Shown piece by piece: positions 8,127-16,699 of a DNA stretch of 64,000 bases; position 1 is the stretch's first letter, and each line of letters opens with the position of its first letter. The notes under the pieces are model-generated. The model ran no database searches. It saw nothing but the letters and a program-made list of their open reading frames with translations, and was not told the origin of the DNA. This stretch comes from PALSA-188 sp963720075 (GTDB lineage: Bacteria; Acidobacteriota; Terriglobia; Terriglobales; Acidobacteriaceae), in NCBI GenBank assembly GCA_963720075.1, contig CAVREG010000019.1:310001-374000 (forward strand). Direction: 5' to 3'. The translations under genes were made by a program, and so were the position numbers.

Positions 8127-9590
8127 CTACTTCTTCGCCGGCGCCGGCTTCACCATAACCGGACAGCGATACGCGATTTCAAGCAAGTGACGTGCAGCCG
8201 CAATGCCTTCCGCCAAGCGATCGCGCGAAGAATAGCCTTGGGCGGCAACTACGAGAAAACCATTTCGCTGCTCCAAACTTACGCGCTGGATTCGGCCGTC
8301 GCGATCGGCATCGAGCGCATCGGCTAGCCGCAGAATTCCTGCGAGAGTCAGCAGGCTTTGCCGTTGCGCGGAGGTTAAGCCACGCAGCACTGCATGTCGA
8401 GGTTGCGGCAGCGCGCCCCGGTGGTAACGGGAAACAACGGCGGCGAGATACAGCTCTTCGGAGCGCCAGCCCGGAAGGGGCTCAAGCCGATCAATGAGCC
8501 TGTAACTGACCTTGTGCGATCCTTTTTCTCCTTTCGAGCGCCCGACATCGTGTAACAGCGCCGCAATTTGCAGAATCGCACGCTGATCGAAAGCTTTAGG
8601 CGAATCCAAGTGTTTGGCTCTCGGTAGTAACCCGTCATAAAGTTCAAGCGCCAACTTCGCCACATGGTGAGAATGTTTGAAGTCTGGGTCCAGTACCGAC
8701 CCCCAAAGCTTTATACGTCTTAACCCCAGTGCCCTCACTTCTTTTCCCTGCGGCAGTGCGGCACGCCAGACTGGCCAAAGCGAATTCTTTCCAAGCATCT
8801 TGCTGCGATATTTCTCGATGCGTCGAATCCGTTCTTCGATTATTCGCGCCCGCCACAAAGATCGCGATTCCATTGTGAGAAACACATTGGCTTGCAAAGC
8901 TGTCGCCCATAGAACATCGAGATCGTGCACTTCGCCCAGCAAATCCTGAAGTTCTTTGAGATCGTCGCTCCATGCTACGTGCTGCTCGGGAAGGAAATTC
9001 TCGACGATGTAACGAAATCTTTTCAGTCCAATGCGGAGGCTGTGGAATGCGAGCCTGGAACGGTTTCGCAATGCGCCCTTGTGCAATTCATGAGCCTGCA
9101 TCCACCGTTCCAGCGCAAGATGCTTGAACACAGCACTTCCTGAACGCAATCTCGCTGCCCGTCGCGGCAGGATCGCACTCCATTTTTTCCATTGCTTGCG
9201 GTCGAAGTCAGCAAGCGCCCTGGAGGCCGCCTGCTTGAACTGGAGTTCGCAAGCGGAGAGATATTGCAGCATCGCCGCGGTTACGGGATCACCTCTGGTT
9301 CCCAGGCGGTGCACCCATTCCTGCATCACGTGGATATCCCGCAACGATCCCAAGCTTTGAAACAAATCCTTTCCTGCCTTTTTCATCTGTTTCCAAGAAG
9401 GCTGGGGATCCATCGCCATGATTCCATCGGCCAGTGACCGGCAGCGCCGCAAAGCCACGCGCAAGTCATGAACTGGATCAGGCAGCAAGCCCACGCTGGC
9501 GCGGTCACACTCTTCAAGCACGCGATCCATCCAAAGAGCCAGGCCAGTCTTGCTCTTCCTCCGGGTTGGCTGCGCTGCAGGAGAAGCCAT
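8127..9590 (-). CDS. CHAD domain fused to Ppx/GppA-type HD domain
   Basis: A 487-residue cytoplasmic protein with two parts. Residues ~15-285 form a CHAD domain: an all-helical duplicated fold with VHDLRVALRRCRSL and AFHSLRIGLKRFRYIVENF, whose His and Arg residues are known to bind polyphosphate. Residues ~300-480 resemble the HD domain at the C-terminus of exopolyphosphatase/pppGpp phosphatase (HSHHVAKLALELYD, then ALLHDVGR and LRLADALDADRDGR). The actin-like catalytic half of Ppx is absent. I prefer the ATG at 9590 because GGTGA precedes it by five bases; an upstream GTG at 9602 is possible. A polyphosphate- or (p)ppGpp-linked role is inference. Confidence 0.85.
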   Translation of the reverse strand: MASPAAQPTRRKSKTGLALWMDRVLEECDRASVGLLPDPVHDLRVALRRCRSLADGIMAMDPQPSWKQMKKAGKDLFQSLGSLRDIHVMQEWVHRLGTRGDPVTAAMLQYLSACELQFKQAASRALADFDRKQWKKWSAILPRRAARLRSGSAVFKHLALERWMQAHELHKGALRNRSRLAFHSLRIGLKRFRYIVENFLPEQHVAWSDDLKELQDLLGEVHDLDVLWATALQANVFLTMESRSLWRARIIEERIRRIEKYRSKMLGKNSLWPVWRAALPQGKEVRALGLRRIKLWGSVLDPDFKHSHHVAKLALELYDGLLPRAKHLDSPKAFDQRAILQIAALLHDVGRSKGEKGSHKVSYRLIDRLEPLPGWRSEELYLAAVVSRYHRGALPQPRHAVLRGLTSAQRQSLLTLAGILRLADALDADRDGRIQRVSLEQRNGFLVVAAQGYSSRDRLAEGIAAARHLLEIAYRCPVMVKPAPAKK

Positions 9591-9736
9591 AGAGATCACC
9601 AATCACCACGCTCGGATATTCTCGCCGTAAATAGGACTTAATTCCAGTCCGTGTTCTGTGTTCGATTCCTCACCCACAACGTCAAAGCACGATGTTCACG
9701 TAAGATAGAAAGCTCCCGCTACCGGAGGCGAAGTGG

Positions 9737-10573
9737 ATGAACGTTCTTGAATTTACGATTCTGGTCGGGTTTGGCTCCCTGGTTGCAGGCCTGCTAGGAT
9801 CGCTAACGGGGTTGGGCGGAGGCGTGGTTTTAGTTCCACTGCTGACAATTTTTTTTAAGGTTGATATTCGATACGCGATCGGAGCGTCACTGGTTTCGGT
9901 GATCGCAACTTCATCGGGATCAGCGGCAGCTTATGTTAAGGAGGGTTTCTCCAACATCCGGATTGGAATGTTTCTCGAAATCGCCACGACGATAGGTGCT
10001 CTTTGCGGTGCGCTTTTGGCGGCAAAAGTTTCTACGTCGGCGATCGCCATTATTTTTGGACTGGTGCTGCTTTATTCTGCTTATCTTTCCCGAAGACCGC
10101 GCTCTGCTTCGGACCGCAACGTTCCTCCCGACTCATTGGCCACCCGGCTCCGCATGAACGGAAGTTTCCCCGATGCCGGCGGTCTGCGACATTACAACGT
10201 GCAGCGGGTTCCAGCCGGGTTTAGCCTCATGTTCGGTGCAGGAGCCTTGTCCGGGTTATTGGGCATTGGATCTGGAGCTGTAAAAGTTCTTGCGATGGAC
10301 CACGCCATGAAAATTCCGTTCAAAGTCTCCACTACTACAAGCAATTTCATGATCGGCGTTACCGCCGCCGCCAGTGCGGGCCTTTACTTGAAACGCGGAT
10401 ATATTGATCCGGGCCTGGCGATGCCGGTAATGCTGGGCGTGCTTGTCGGTTCGTTGTGGGGGACGCGAATTCTAGTCAAGGCTGAGACGAAATGGCTGCG
10501 GCTTATATTCAGCGTAGTGATTGCGGTACTTGGGGTGCAGATGCTCGTGAAGGGTCTATTCGGAACAATATGA
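9737..10573 (+). CDS. TauE/SafE family sulfite/anion exporter
   Basis: A 278-residue integral membrane protein with about eight hydrophobic helices in two related halves. Each half begins with a Gly-rich motif (GSLTGLGGGVVLVPLL near residue 25 and GAGALSGLLGIGSGAVKV near residue 160), diagnostic of TauE/SafE (COG0730) permeases that move sulfite, sulfonates or other organic anions. GGAGG lies upstream of the ATG. The stop codon overlaps the start of the following DUF1634 gene (ATGA), so the two are coupled. Substrate cannot be read from sequence. Confidence 0.9.
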   Translation: MNVLEFTILVGFGSLVAGLLGSLTGLGGGVVLVPLLTIFFKVDIRYAIGASLVSVIATSSGSAAAYVKEGFSNIRIGMFLEIATTIGALCGALLAAKVSTSAIAIIFGLVLLYSAYLSRRPRSASDRNVPPDSLATRLRMNGSFPDAGGLRHYNVQRVPAGFSLMFGAGALSGLLGIGSGAVKVLAMDHAMKIPFKVSTTTSNFMIGVTAAASAGLYLKRGYIDPGLAMPVMLGVLVGSLWGTRILVKAETKWLRLIFSVVIAVLGVQMLVKGLFGTI

Positions 10574-10959
10574 GCTCGCCAGAGTGGAATGATGAAAAAC
10601 TCGATGCCATTATCGGTAATCTGCTCGGCGTGGGCGTCCTTATCTCCGCCATCGTTGTGTTTTGTGGAGGAGTGATCTTTTTGACGTATCACGGGAAAGC
10701 CTACCCGGATTACCGCGTCTTTCACGGGGAACCTTCAAGTTTGAAAAGTATTCCGGCAATTTTAAGGTACACATTGAAACTTCGTGGCCGCGGTATCATT
10801 CAGCTCGGACTTCTTTTGCTGATCGCCACCCCGGTCGCCCGCGTCATATTTTCTATCTTCGGATTTGCCATCGAGCGCGATCACATGTATGTCGTCTTCA
10901 CGTTGATCGTATTAACCATCCTGCTCTACAGCCTTTTTGGATATTCGTATCCTGCGTGA
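10570..10959 (+). CDS. DUF1634 membrane protein
   Basis: A 129-residue protein with three hydrophobic helices (about residues 18-38, 76-98 and 104-124) and the DUF1634 core YRVFHGEPSSLKSIPAILR, in which a soluble loop follows the first helix. DUF1634 genes commonly sit directly behind TauE/SafE permeases, and here the ATG overlaps the permease stop codon by four bases. This strongly suggests the two products act as one transporter or a transporter plus accessory subunit. Function is otherwise unknown. Confidence 0.85.
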   Translation: MSSPEWNDEKLDAIIGNLLGVGVLISAIVVFCGGVIFLTYHGKAYPDYRVFHGEPSSLKSIPAILRYTLKLRGRGIIQLGLLLLIATPVARVIFSIFGFAIERDHMYVVFTLIVLTILLYSLFGYSYPA

Positions 10960-11309
10960 CCTACTCATCTTTCTTCCGTACCGAGCTCTGAAAGCTTAAT
11001 CCCTCGATCTGAGGGGACGACAATTCCCTATGGAATATGCCTTGATAATTGGATGCGAGTACAACCGGCAACGGAAGCAGCGCATCATTTCCTTGGTGTC
11101 CTCAATTAAATGTTCGTAGCCAACAAATGCCCGGAAACGCCATCTCCTTGGACATCTTCGTTGACATCTCAAGAGCTGTGCCGGATGTGAAAACAAGCCA
11201 TTAGACCGATGAAGCCGCCCGATCTCTCGCAAAAAATGTAAAGTTTGCACCTTAGCGTTGTTCCAAAGTGAGCGGCTCGATTAAAATCTGATGCAAGAAG
11301 TGGTATCAA
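10960..11309. other. Intergenic stretch with no recognised gene
   Basis: These 350 bases separate the DUF1634 gene from the next exported-protein gene. I see a short hairpin-like CCCTCGATCTGAGGGG near 11000 but no following T-run, no convincing promoter and no supported open frame on either strand. Downstream bases probably include the promoter of the 11310 gene. Confidence 0.5.
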
Positions 11310-12635
11310 ATGCGATGTAGTACATTACGATTTTCAGCTCCTCGCCTCTATCCCTGTTTGTTGTGCTTCCTGTTAGCCGCTACGGTTAGCGGTTCTTCGC
11401 AATCACAGGACAAAACAAGTCTGGGTAACCCTGTGCTCAGAGTGGAACTCGACAGTCCCGCGAAAGTCAAACTGGGAGCGCCCGTAAGAGCACACACGGT
11501 TGAACCCCTTTATGATTTGAACCGATTGGTGATCCCGGCCGGGACGGTTTTGTTCGGCAAAGTTTCAGCGGTCAGTCCAGCGTCAAAGGGCAAACGAGCG
11601 AATGCAATGTCTCATGGCGATTTCACGCCGTTGCATGAAGCTTCAATTGAATTTAATGGCCTAAGGCTGCAAAATGGGTCGCGACTTCCTATTTCGACGT
11701 CGCCCGCTCAGGAAGGTAGCCAGGTCGTCCGTTTCCAAAGTTCCCACACCACGCGGCCCTCGCTTTTAAAGCAAGGGTGGAACGCCGTGATTGCCCAAAA
11801 AAATCAGGCCATAACCACCGTGACAGCACCGGGGAAAGTTGACCGTCTGAAGGAGTACGTATTTACCCAACTACCCTGGCACCCGGAGATCATCGAAGCT
11901 GGATCGCAATATGATGTTGCGCTACTGAGTCCAATCACATCCATTGAGCGGCAGGCTCTCGCCGCGCCGTTGCCGAAGCCCCAGCCGAAAAATGGCATTC
12001 TGGATCAGTCCGCATATCTTCACGCCCGGCTGCAAGAGGAGTTGAGCTCGAAGACCGGCAAACGGGGAGACCTTGTTAGCGCAGTGGTAACCCAGCCAGT
12101 CCTGGATGCCAAAGGTCAGATAGAGATTCCGCAGGGCGCGATTTTGCGGGGGCGAGTTTTGCGCGCTCGCGCAGCGGAAAAGTGGGGTAAAAACGGTGCG
12201 CTGCGCTTCACGTTCAATCAAGTGGATTTTCCCCAGGGACCGCAGCAGCAAGTCTCGGGCGTACCGTCCGCCGTTGACGGATCAAAAAACCGCAGCCTGA
12301 AACTGGATAGCGAGGGCGGAGTTGAGCCCGACACTAAAAAAGGAGTCATGTTGCCACTCACACTGGGGCTGATTGCCGCGTCTGCGTTCTCAGACGACGA
12401 TGGCGGCATGGGCCGGACTGCAGTTGCCAGCAATGGATTCGGATTGATTACACGAGTCATTGCGATCTCCACGGGTTCGAGGATGGTAGGCGGAGCGATT
12501 GGTATGGTTGACGCCGGACGCACCGTTTATACTCGATTCATTGCTCGTGGGCGCGACGTAGTATTCGCCAGAAACTCCCAGGTCGAAGTTGAAGTTGGCC
12601 CAATTCATAGGTTAGCCGCGGCTAATCCGCAGTGA
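11310..12635 (+). CDS. Exported protein with two VirB10-like beta segments, function unknown
   Basis: A 441-residue protein with a signal peptide (hydrophobic PCLLCFLLAATVSGSSQS, residues ~15-32). Two similar segments recur: LVIPAGTVLFGKVSAVSPA near residue 68 and IEIPQGAILRGRVLRARAA near residue 272. Both fit the short beta pattern of VirB10/TrbI-type or acidobacterial outer-surface proteins that set a value as allowed for cross-envelope scaffolds. A Gly-rich hydrophobic region (TLGLIAASAF through GGAIGMVDAG, ~350-410) could be membrane-associated. Neighbours give no clue. No family was recognised with confidence; it is probably periplasmic. Confidence 0.7.
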   Translation: MRCSTLRFSAPRLYPCLLCFLLAATVSGSSQSQDKTSLGNPVLRVELDSPAKVKLGAPVRAHTVEPLYDLNRLVIPAGTVLFGKVSAVSPASKGKRANAMSHGDFTPLHEASIEFNGLRLQNGSRLPISTSPAQEGSQVVRFQSSHTTRPSLLKQGWNAVIAQKNQAITTVTAPGKVDRLKEYVFTQLPWHPEIIEAGSQYDVALLSPITSIERQALAAPLPKPQPKNGILDQSAYLHARLQEELSSKTGKRGDLVSAVVTQPVLDAKGQIEIPQGAILRGRVLRARAAEKWGKNGALRFTFNQVDFPQGPQQQVSGVPSAVDGSKNRSLKLDSEGGVEPDTKKGVMLPLTLGLIAASAFSDDDGGMGRTAVASNGFGLITRVIAISTGSRMVGGAIGMVDAGRTVYTRFIARGRDVVFARNSQVEVEVGPIHRLAAANPQ

Positions 12636-12841
12636 AGCGGTCAGTCAGCAGCTTATCTCGGTTGTGCCAATACCTACGCTTGCCTCTTCGATTTTCACTT
12701 TGAAGGATCTGACGTGTATCGGCCCAATTACTGGGCGGTCCTTTCGCAAATCGGCAAGCCCCTCTGCTAACGCCCTCTTTCAATCTTCATGAACTTCGGA
12801 ATGTTTGCTAAAGTTGTTTACTGTGAACAACGGAGATTCTG

Positions 12842-13207
12842 ATGCCCACCCTTGTGTCCCAACCCACCCGCGTCGCTTGCGCGGGAAACAAGCCGAAACT
12901 CATAGATGAATACATTGGGAAGGTCAACAGCAACACGTCGGCGATAAGCGTTGCTCATATGCGAAGTCCGGAAGGTTGGGAAGAGCCAGGGCAGACGCCG
13001 GAGTTCGAGGAAGTCACGCTCGTGCTGAAGGGTACGGTCCGGGTCCGGCACAAGGAGGGCTCGATGGATGTGGTCGCGGGTCAGGCGGTGATCGCGCATC
13101 CGGGAGAATGGGTGCAATATTCCACTCCCAATGAAGGCGGAGCAGAGTACGTTGCGGTATGCAAGCCAGCGTTCTCGATACAGACGGTGCATCGGGACGG
13201 CGCGTAG
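12842..13207 (+). CDS. Cupin-domain protein
   Basis: A 121-residue single-domain cupin, with the small beta-barrel seen in sugar isomerases, dioxygenases and sensor proteins. The two conserved cupin motifs are recognisable as EFEEVTLVLKGTVRVRHKEG and HPGEWVQYSTPNEGGAEYVAV. The usual His-x-His metal pair of motif 1 is replaced by E-F-E-E, so metal binding may use acidic residues or be absent. GGAG sits six bases before the ATG. It stands alone between an exported protein and a convergent unit, and its substrate is unknown. Confidence 0.85.
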   Translation: MPTLVSQPTRVACAGNKPKLIDEYIGKVNSNTSAISVAHMRSPEGWEEPGQTPEFEEVTLVLKGTVRVRHKEGSMDVVAGQAVIAHPGEWVQYSTPNEGGAEYVAVCKPAFSIQTVHRDGA

Positions 13208-13231
13208 TCTCCGGGGTTGGTGTGAAGAGAT

Positions 13232-13292
13232 TTTTCACTACGCGCGAGATCCCTCACTCGGCTGAAGTATGCCGAGTCTCGGGATGACGTCT
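13232..13292. repeat. Dispersed palindromic repeat, family A, copy 1
   Basis: TTTTCACTACGCGCGAGATC, a palindromic spacer with CTCGGC and GCCGAG arms, then GTCTCGGGATGACGTCT. The ends GCGAGATCCC and GGGATGAC are shared with copies at 16599, 18380 and 29828. It lies just past the cupin gene, in a convergent gap, and can fold as an RNA hairpin from either strand. Confidence 0.8.
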
Positions 13293-13403
13293 CATTTTTC
13301 TTAGATATTTCTTGAATATTTTCTTTCGTATTTTTTCCAAACTGCCTACTAACAGGCGGGAGGCTTCCGGGATCGTGCTTGCGAGGGATTAACTTTAATG
13401 AAT

Positions 13404-13498
13404 GTGTGGGGATGCTTCCCGCATTTTTGAAAACGAGGGATAAGCGATTGTCATCGCCGGTGACAGGTCGGCCTGCATTCTTGTTGGCATCCCCACAC
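13404..13498. repeat. 12-bp perfect inverted repeat downstream of small peptide gene
   Basis: GTGTGGGGATGC (13404-13415) is perfectly inverted at 13487-13498 (GCATCCCCACAC), with 71 bases between. On the minus strand it begins eight bases after the stop codon of the 44-residue peptide, so it would form a long-looped structure at the 3' end of that transcript. This could be RNA stabilisation, termination or an embedded small RNA; only the inverted repeat itself is seen. Confidence 0.6.
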
Positions 13499-13505
13499 CC
13501 GGGGA

Positions 13506-13640
13506 TTAGCTATTCACAAAGTTGATAGCGGGTGGATCGGGCCAGGGGCCTGGGCCATCAGCGATAAGGCTAACCGTGGGTCCGGCCAGCGCGGTTATGA
13601 GGGCGGTCGCGAGTAGTGCGAGCTGAAAGAATCTTGTCAT
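13506..13640 (-). CDS. Small secreted peptide with Pro/Gly-rich tail
   Basis: A 44-residue product starting MTRFFQLALLATALITALAG, a compact classical signal peptide with one positive charge, a hydrophobic core and an A-L-A-G cleavage region. It is followed by PTVSLIADGPGPWPDPPAIN and ending FVNS. The mature part would be only about 20-25 residues, acidic, rich in Pro and Gly, with one Trp. AGAGGAA sits seven bases before the ATG, a strong ribosome site. It is isolated between convergent repeat material and the hexuronate transporter gene. I do not recognise the family; secreted signalling, antimicrobial or envelope roles are all open. Confidence 0.6.
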   Translation of the reverse strand: MTRFFQLALLATALITALAGPTVSLIADGPGPWPDPPAINFVNS

Positions 13641-13846
13641 GGAAAGTTCCTCTGGCCAAATTTGGCTGAGGTGACTGTAACCACGACTTAAAAGCTCGCC
13701 GCAACGACCTGCAGTTTGTCATGCGTCCGTAAAACGTAACAAGCGAGAGATTAGTTTCTCGCGATCAGTGACTCGCAGAAGAACATGGAGTGTGGAACTC
13801 CGGCATATTCACTGGATTCAGCTCAAAATTCTTGAAGAGGTTTTAT

Positions 13847-15142
13847 TTAAGTTATGACTGCGGTATCTTCCAAGTTTACTGGCCGCAAATGCGGACTCAA
13901 AAGTTGGATCACTAGAAGCGCAATTAAATAAGCGGATCCTGCTATCACAAAGAGGGGAACGTAGCTGTGCGTCAGTTGCAATAACAATCCGGCGAACGTA
14001 GCGATGAGCGCTCCGCCGATCGCGCCACCGAAGCCGCCTATCCCAACTACAGAAGCGACGGCTCTCTTAGGAAACATGTCCGATGCGAGGGTAAACAGAT
14101 TGGCTGACCAACCCTGGTGGGCAGCAGTCGCGAGACTGACGAGAGCGACTGCGCCCCAAAGACTCTGGACATTTGCGGCCATGACAATCGGAACCACGGC
14201 CAGAGCGCAAACTAGCATGGTCGTCTTGCGGGCACGATTCAAAGTCCACCCGGCCCTTATTAGTCTCGCTGCCAGCCAGCCCCCGAAAATGCTGCCAACA
14301 GTGGCGGCGTTATAGATTATGACCAAGGGCAGTCCCAGGCCGGTTAAAGACAGATGGTGTTCCGAGGAGAAAAATTTTGGCAGCCAGAACAAGAAGAACC
14401 ACCAAATGGGGTCAGTGAGGAACTTGCCCAGGATCAGCGCCCAAGTCTGGCGGTGACCGAGCAGTGGCCACCACGCGATCTTTGAAGCCGCTTCGGCCGG
14501 ATCACTGTGAATGTACTGAAACTCCTCGGGAGACAGTTTGGGATGCTCAGCGGGTTTGCGATATACCATGAGCCAGCAAACGATCCAAATTGCGCTAAAG
14601 AATCCGGTAAATAAAAACGCGTATCGCCATCCCAAATGGATTGCTATCCACGGCACCGCCAGGGGAGCGACAGTGGCGCCGATGTTAGTTCCAGAATTAA
14701 AGATTCCAGTTGCAAGCGCCCGCTCTTTTTTCGGAAACCATTCCGCGATGGTTTTTATTGCTGCGGGAAAATTGCCGGACTCGCCAAATCCCAAGGCAAA
14801 TCGAGCGATTCCGAAACCCAGGGCGGAGTGCACGAGCGCGTGCGCCATGGCGGAAAGGCTCCAGATTCCAATTGCCACGGCATATCCAATTCTGGTTCCG
14901 ACCCGGTCAATGAACCGGCCCATGGCGAGCAGTCCAATCGCATAGGCCACTTGGAATGCCGCGACAATGTATCCGTACTGAAGTTCATTCCAGCCAATTT
15001 TTGTCTGCAACAGCGGCGCCAGCAATCCGAGCACCTGGCGGTCAATGTAATTTATAGTGGTTGCGAAAAAGAGAAGGGCGCAGATCGTCCACCGGTAATG
15101 CCCCACACTTTTTCCCTCAATCTGTGGATCGGAAGTGGACAC
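13847..15142 (-). CDS. MFS hexuronate transporter (ExuT-like)
   Basis: A 431-residue 12-helix major facilitator of the anion:cation symporter group, which imports glucuronate and galacturonate. Diagnostic features are INYIDRQVLGLLAPLLQ in helix 1, the loop 2-3 motif GRFIDRVGTRIG, and the helix 4-5 segment GFGESGNFPAAIKTIAEWFP, closely matching ExuT-type transporters. The start is GTG at 15142 with a weak ribosome site. It is divergent from manD and near uxaC, which fits uptake of glucuronate for that route. The exact hexuronate is inferred. Confidence 0.87.
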   Translation of the reverse strand: MSTSDPQIEGKSVGHYRWTICALLFFATTINYIDRQVLGLLAPLLQTKIGWNELQYGYIVAAFQVAYAIGLLAMGRFIDRVGTRIGYAVAIGIWSLSAMAHALVHSALGFGIARFALGFGESGNFPAAIKTIAEWFPKKERALATGIFNSGTNIGATVAPLAVPWIAIHLGWRYAFLFTGFFSAIWIVCWLMVYRKPAEHPKLSPEEFQYIHSDPAEAASKIAWWPLLGHRQTWALILGKFLTDPIWWFFLFWLPKFFSSEHHLSLTGLGLPLVIIYNAATVGSIFGGWLAARLIRAGWTLNRARKTTMLVCALAVVPIVMAANVQSLWGAVALVSLATAAHQGWSANLFTLASDMFPKRAVASVVGIGGFGGAIGGALIATFAGLLLQLTHSYVPLFVIAGSAYLIALLVIQLLSPHLRPVNLEDTAVIT

Positions 15143-15361
15143 GATAATGGCCGGGACAGTCCCGCTCTGATTTGGGACTCATGTCCATGACAGACTAAGT
15201 TACTCTGCGCGGGGCCAATTGTCTTGTGTTTGCTGTGTGCGGAGTCTCGCTCTGCGGGACGGTAGGACAACCGCCCTCTCGTCGGCCCGTAATCATAATG
15301 GTAAAGTGAGTGCGGTCAAAGCATTCTAAATCCAAACATTCCAAACAAGGATCCTGCGTAA

Positions 15362-16570
15362 ATGAAGATTGTGGATGCGAAGGTTATTATTTGCAGCCCC
15401 GGACGAAATTTTGTCACGCTCAAACTTACAACTGAAGATGGCATATACGGCTTGGGCGATGCGACTCTAAATGGACGGGAACTTGCGGTCGCAAGTTATT
15501 TGACAGAGCATGTGCTGCCTCTGCTGATTGGCCGCGACGCGCGACGCATTGAGGATATTTGGCAGTATCTATATAAAGGAGCGTACTGGCGGCGCGGGCC
15601 CGTGACAATGTGCGCAATCGCCGCCGTTGACACGGCGCTATGGGACATTAAAGCGAAGAGCCTCAATACGCCTTTGTACCAGCTTCTTGGAGGCGCTTCG
15701 CGGGAAGCCGTTCTTGTTTACGGTCACGCCAGCGGTGCCGGAGTGGAAGAAACAGTCAAAGCCGTGGCGCACTACATGGAACTCGGCTATAAGGCAATCC
15801 GCGCCCAGTCGGGAATTCCGGGACTCGCCAGCACCTACGGAGTAGGCCGCGGCGGGATGTACTACGAGCCTGCGGAAAAGGACGCTCCTTCGGAAAGCAG
15901 TTGGTCGTCGGAACAATATTTGAATTTCGTGCCGGGTCTGTTTGCGCGACTGCGTAAGGAGTTCGGGGATGAGCTTCACCTGTTGCACGATGCCCATCAC
16001 CGGTTGACTCCAATCGAGGCGGCGCGATTAGGAAAGAGCCTCGAACCATTTCATCTTTTCTGGCTTGAGGATCCTACACCAGCCGAATTGCAGGAAAGCT
16101 TCCGGCTCATTCGCCGGCACACGACTACTCCTTTGGCTGTGGGAGAGGTTTTCAATACAATTTTTGATTGTCAGCAGTTGATTCAGGAACAACTCATTGA
16201 TTACATCCGCACGACCGTGGTTCATGCAGGCGGGATTTCACACCTGAGAAAAATCGCCAATCTGGCGGAGATTTATCAAGTCCGGACTGGTGCGCATGGG
16301 GCGACCGATATGAGTCCGGTGTGCATGGCTGCGGCGCTTCATTTTGATTTGAGCGTTCACAATTTTGGGATTCAGGAATTCATGTACCATTCCGCCGAAA
16401 CCGACAAGGTGTTTCCCCACACCTATTCTTTTGAGAGTGGACTCGCGCATCCGGGCGAAGCGCCTGGTCTTGGCGTGGATATCAATGAATCTCTGGCGGC
16501 GCAACATCCGTATCAGCGGGCGTATTTGCCGATTAATCGCAAGTTGGATGGAACGATGCACAGCTGGTGA
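15362..16570 (+). CDS. manD: D-mannonate dehydratase, enolase superfamily (RspA-like)
   Basis: This enzyme dehydrates D-mannonate to 2-keto-3-deoxy-D-gluconate with Mg2+. At 402 residues it matches family length. Enolase-superfamily metal ligands are visible in order: Asp in LLHDAHHRLTP, Glu in FWLEDPTP and Glu in LAVGEVFNT. The catalytic His region TGAHGATDMSPV and the N-terminal YWRRGPVTM loop are characteristic of ManD. Its neighbours, an ExuT-like transporter and UxaC, place it in glucuronate catabolism, replacing the unrelated UxuA. Some family members are weak or act on D-gluconate, so the activity level is open. Confidence 0.9.
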   Translation: MKIVDAKVIICSPGRNFVTLKLTTEDGIYGLGDATLNGRELAVASYLTEHVLPLLIGRDARRIEDIWQYLYKGAYWRRGPVTMCAIAAVDTALWDIKAKSLNTPLYQLLGGASREAVLVYGHASGAGVEETVKAVAHYMELGYKAIRAQSGIPGLASTYGVGRGGMYYEPAEKDAPSESSWSSEQYLNFVPGLFARLRKEFGDELHLLHDAHHRLTPIEAARLGKSLEPFHLFWLEDPTPAELQESFRLIRRHTTTPLAVGEVFNTIFDCQQLIQEQLIDYIRTTVVHAGGISHLRKIANLAEIYQVRTGAHGATDMSPVCMAAALHFDLSVHNFGIQEFMYHSAETDKVFPHTYSFESGLAHPGEAPGLGVDINESLAAQHPYQRAYLPINRKLDGTMHSW

Positions 16571-16598
16571 GGTTGGGAGGCTGCCTCCGGTTGGAGGG

Positions 16599-16642
16599 TT
16601 TTCACTACACGCGAGATCCCTCGCAAGCTCGGGATGACGTCT
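16599..16642. repeat. Dispersed palindromic repeat, family A, copy 2
   Basis: TTTTCACTACACGCGAGATC followed by CCTCGCAAGCTCGGGATGAC and GTCT. Compared with copy 1 the central spacer is short. It lies in the gap between the convergent manD and uxaC genes, where a hairpin could stop transcription from both sides. Confidence 0.8.
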
Positions 16643-16699
16643 TTATTGTTTTAATTTTCAAAATGGCTACACGCCGTTAGACCTGAAGTCCGCGCCAAA

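Noticed and set aside
10996..11250. 84-codon minus-strand frame in the gap after DUF1634
   Set aside because: Arg/Cys/His-rich composition typical of a chance antisense frame, no ribosome site, no motif.
13425..13490. 31-codon minus-strand frame (MPTRMQADLSPAMTI) inside the loop of the inverted repeat
   Set aside because: No ribosome site and the ATG lies within the inverted repeat; no coding character beyond being open.
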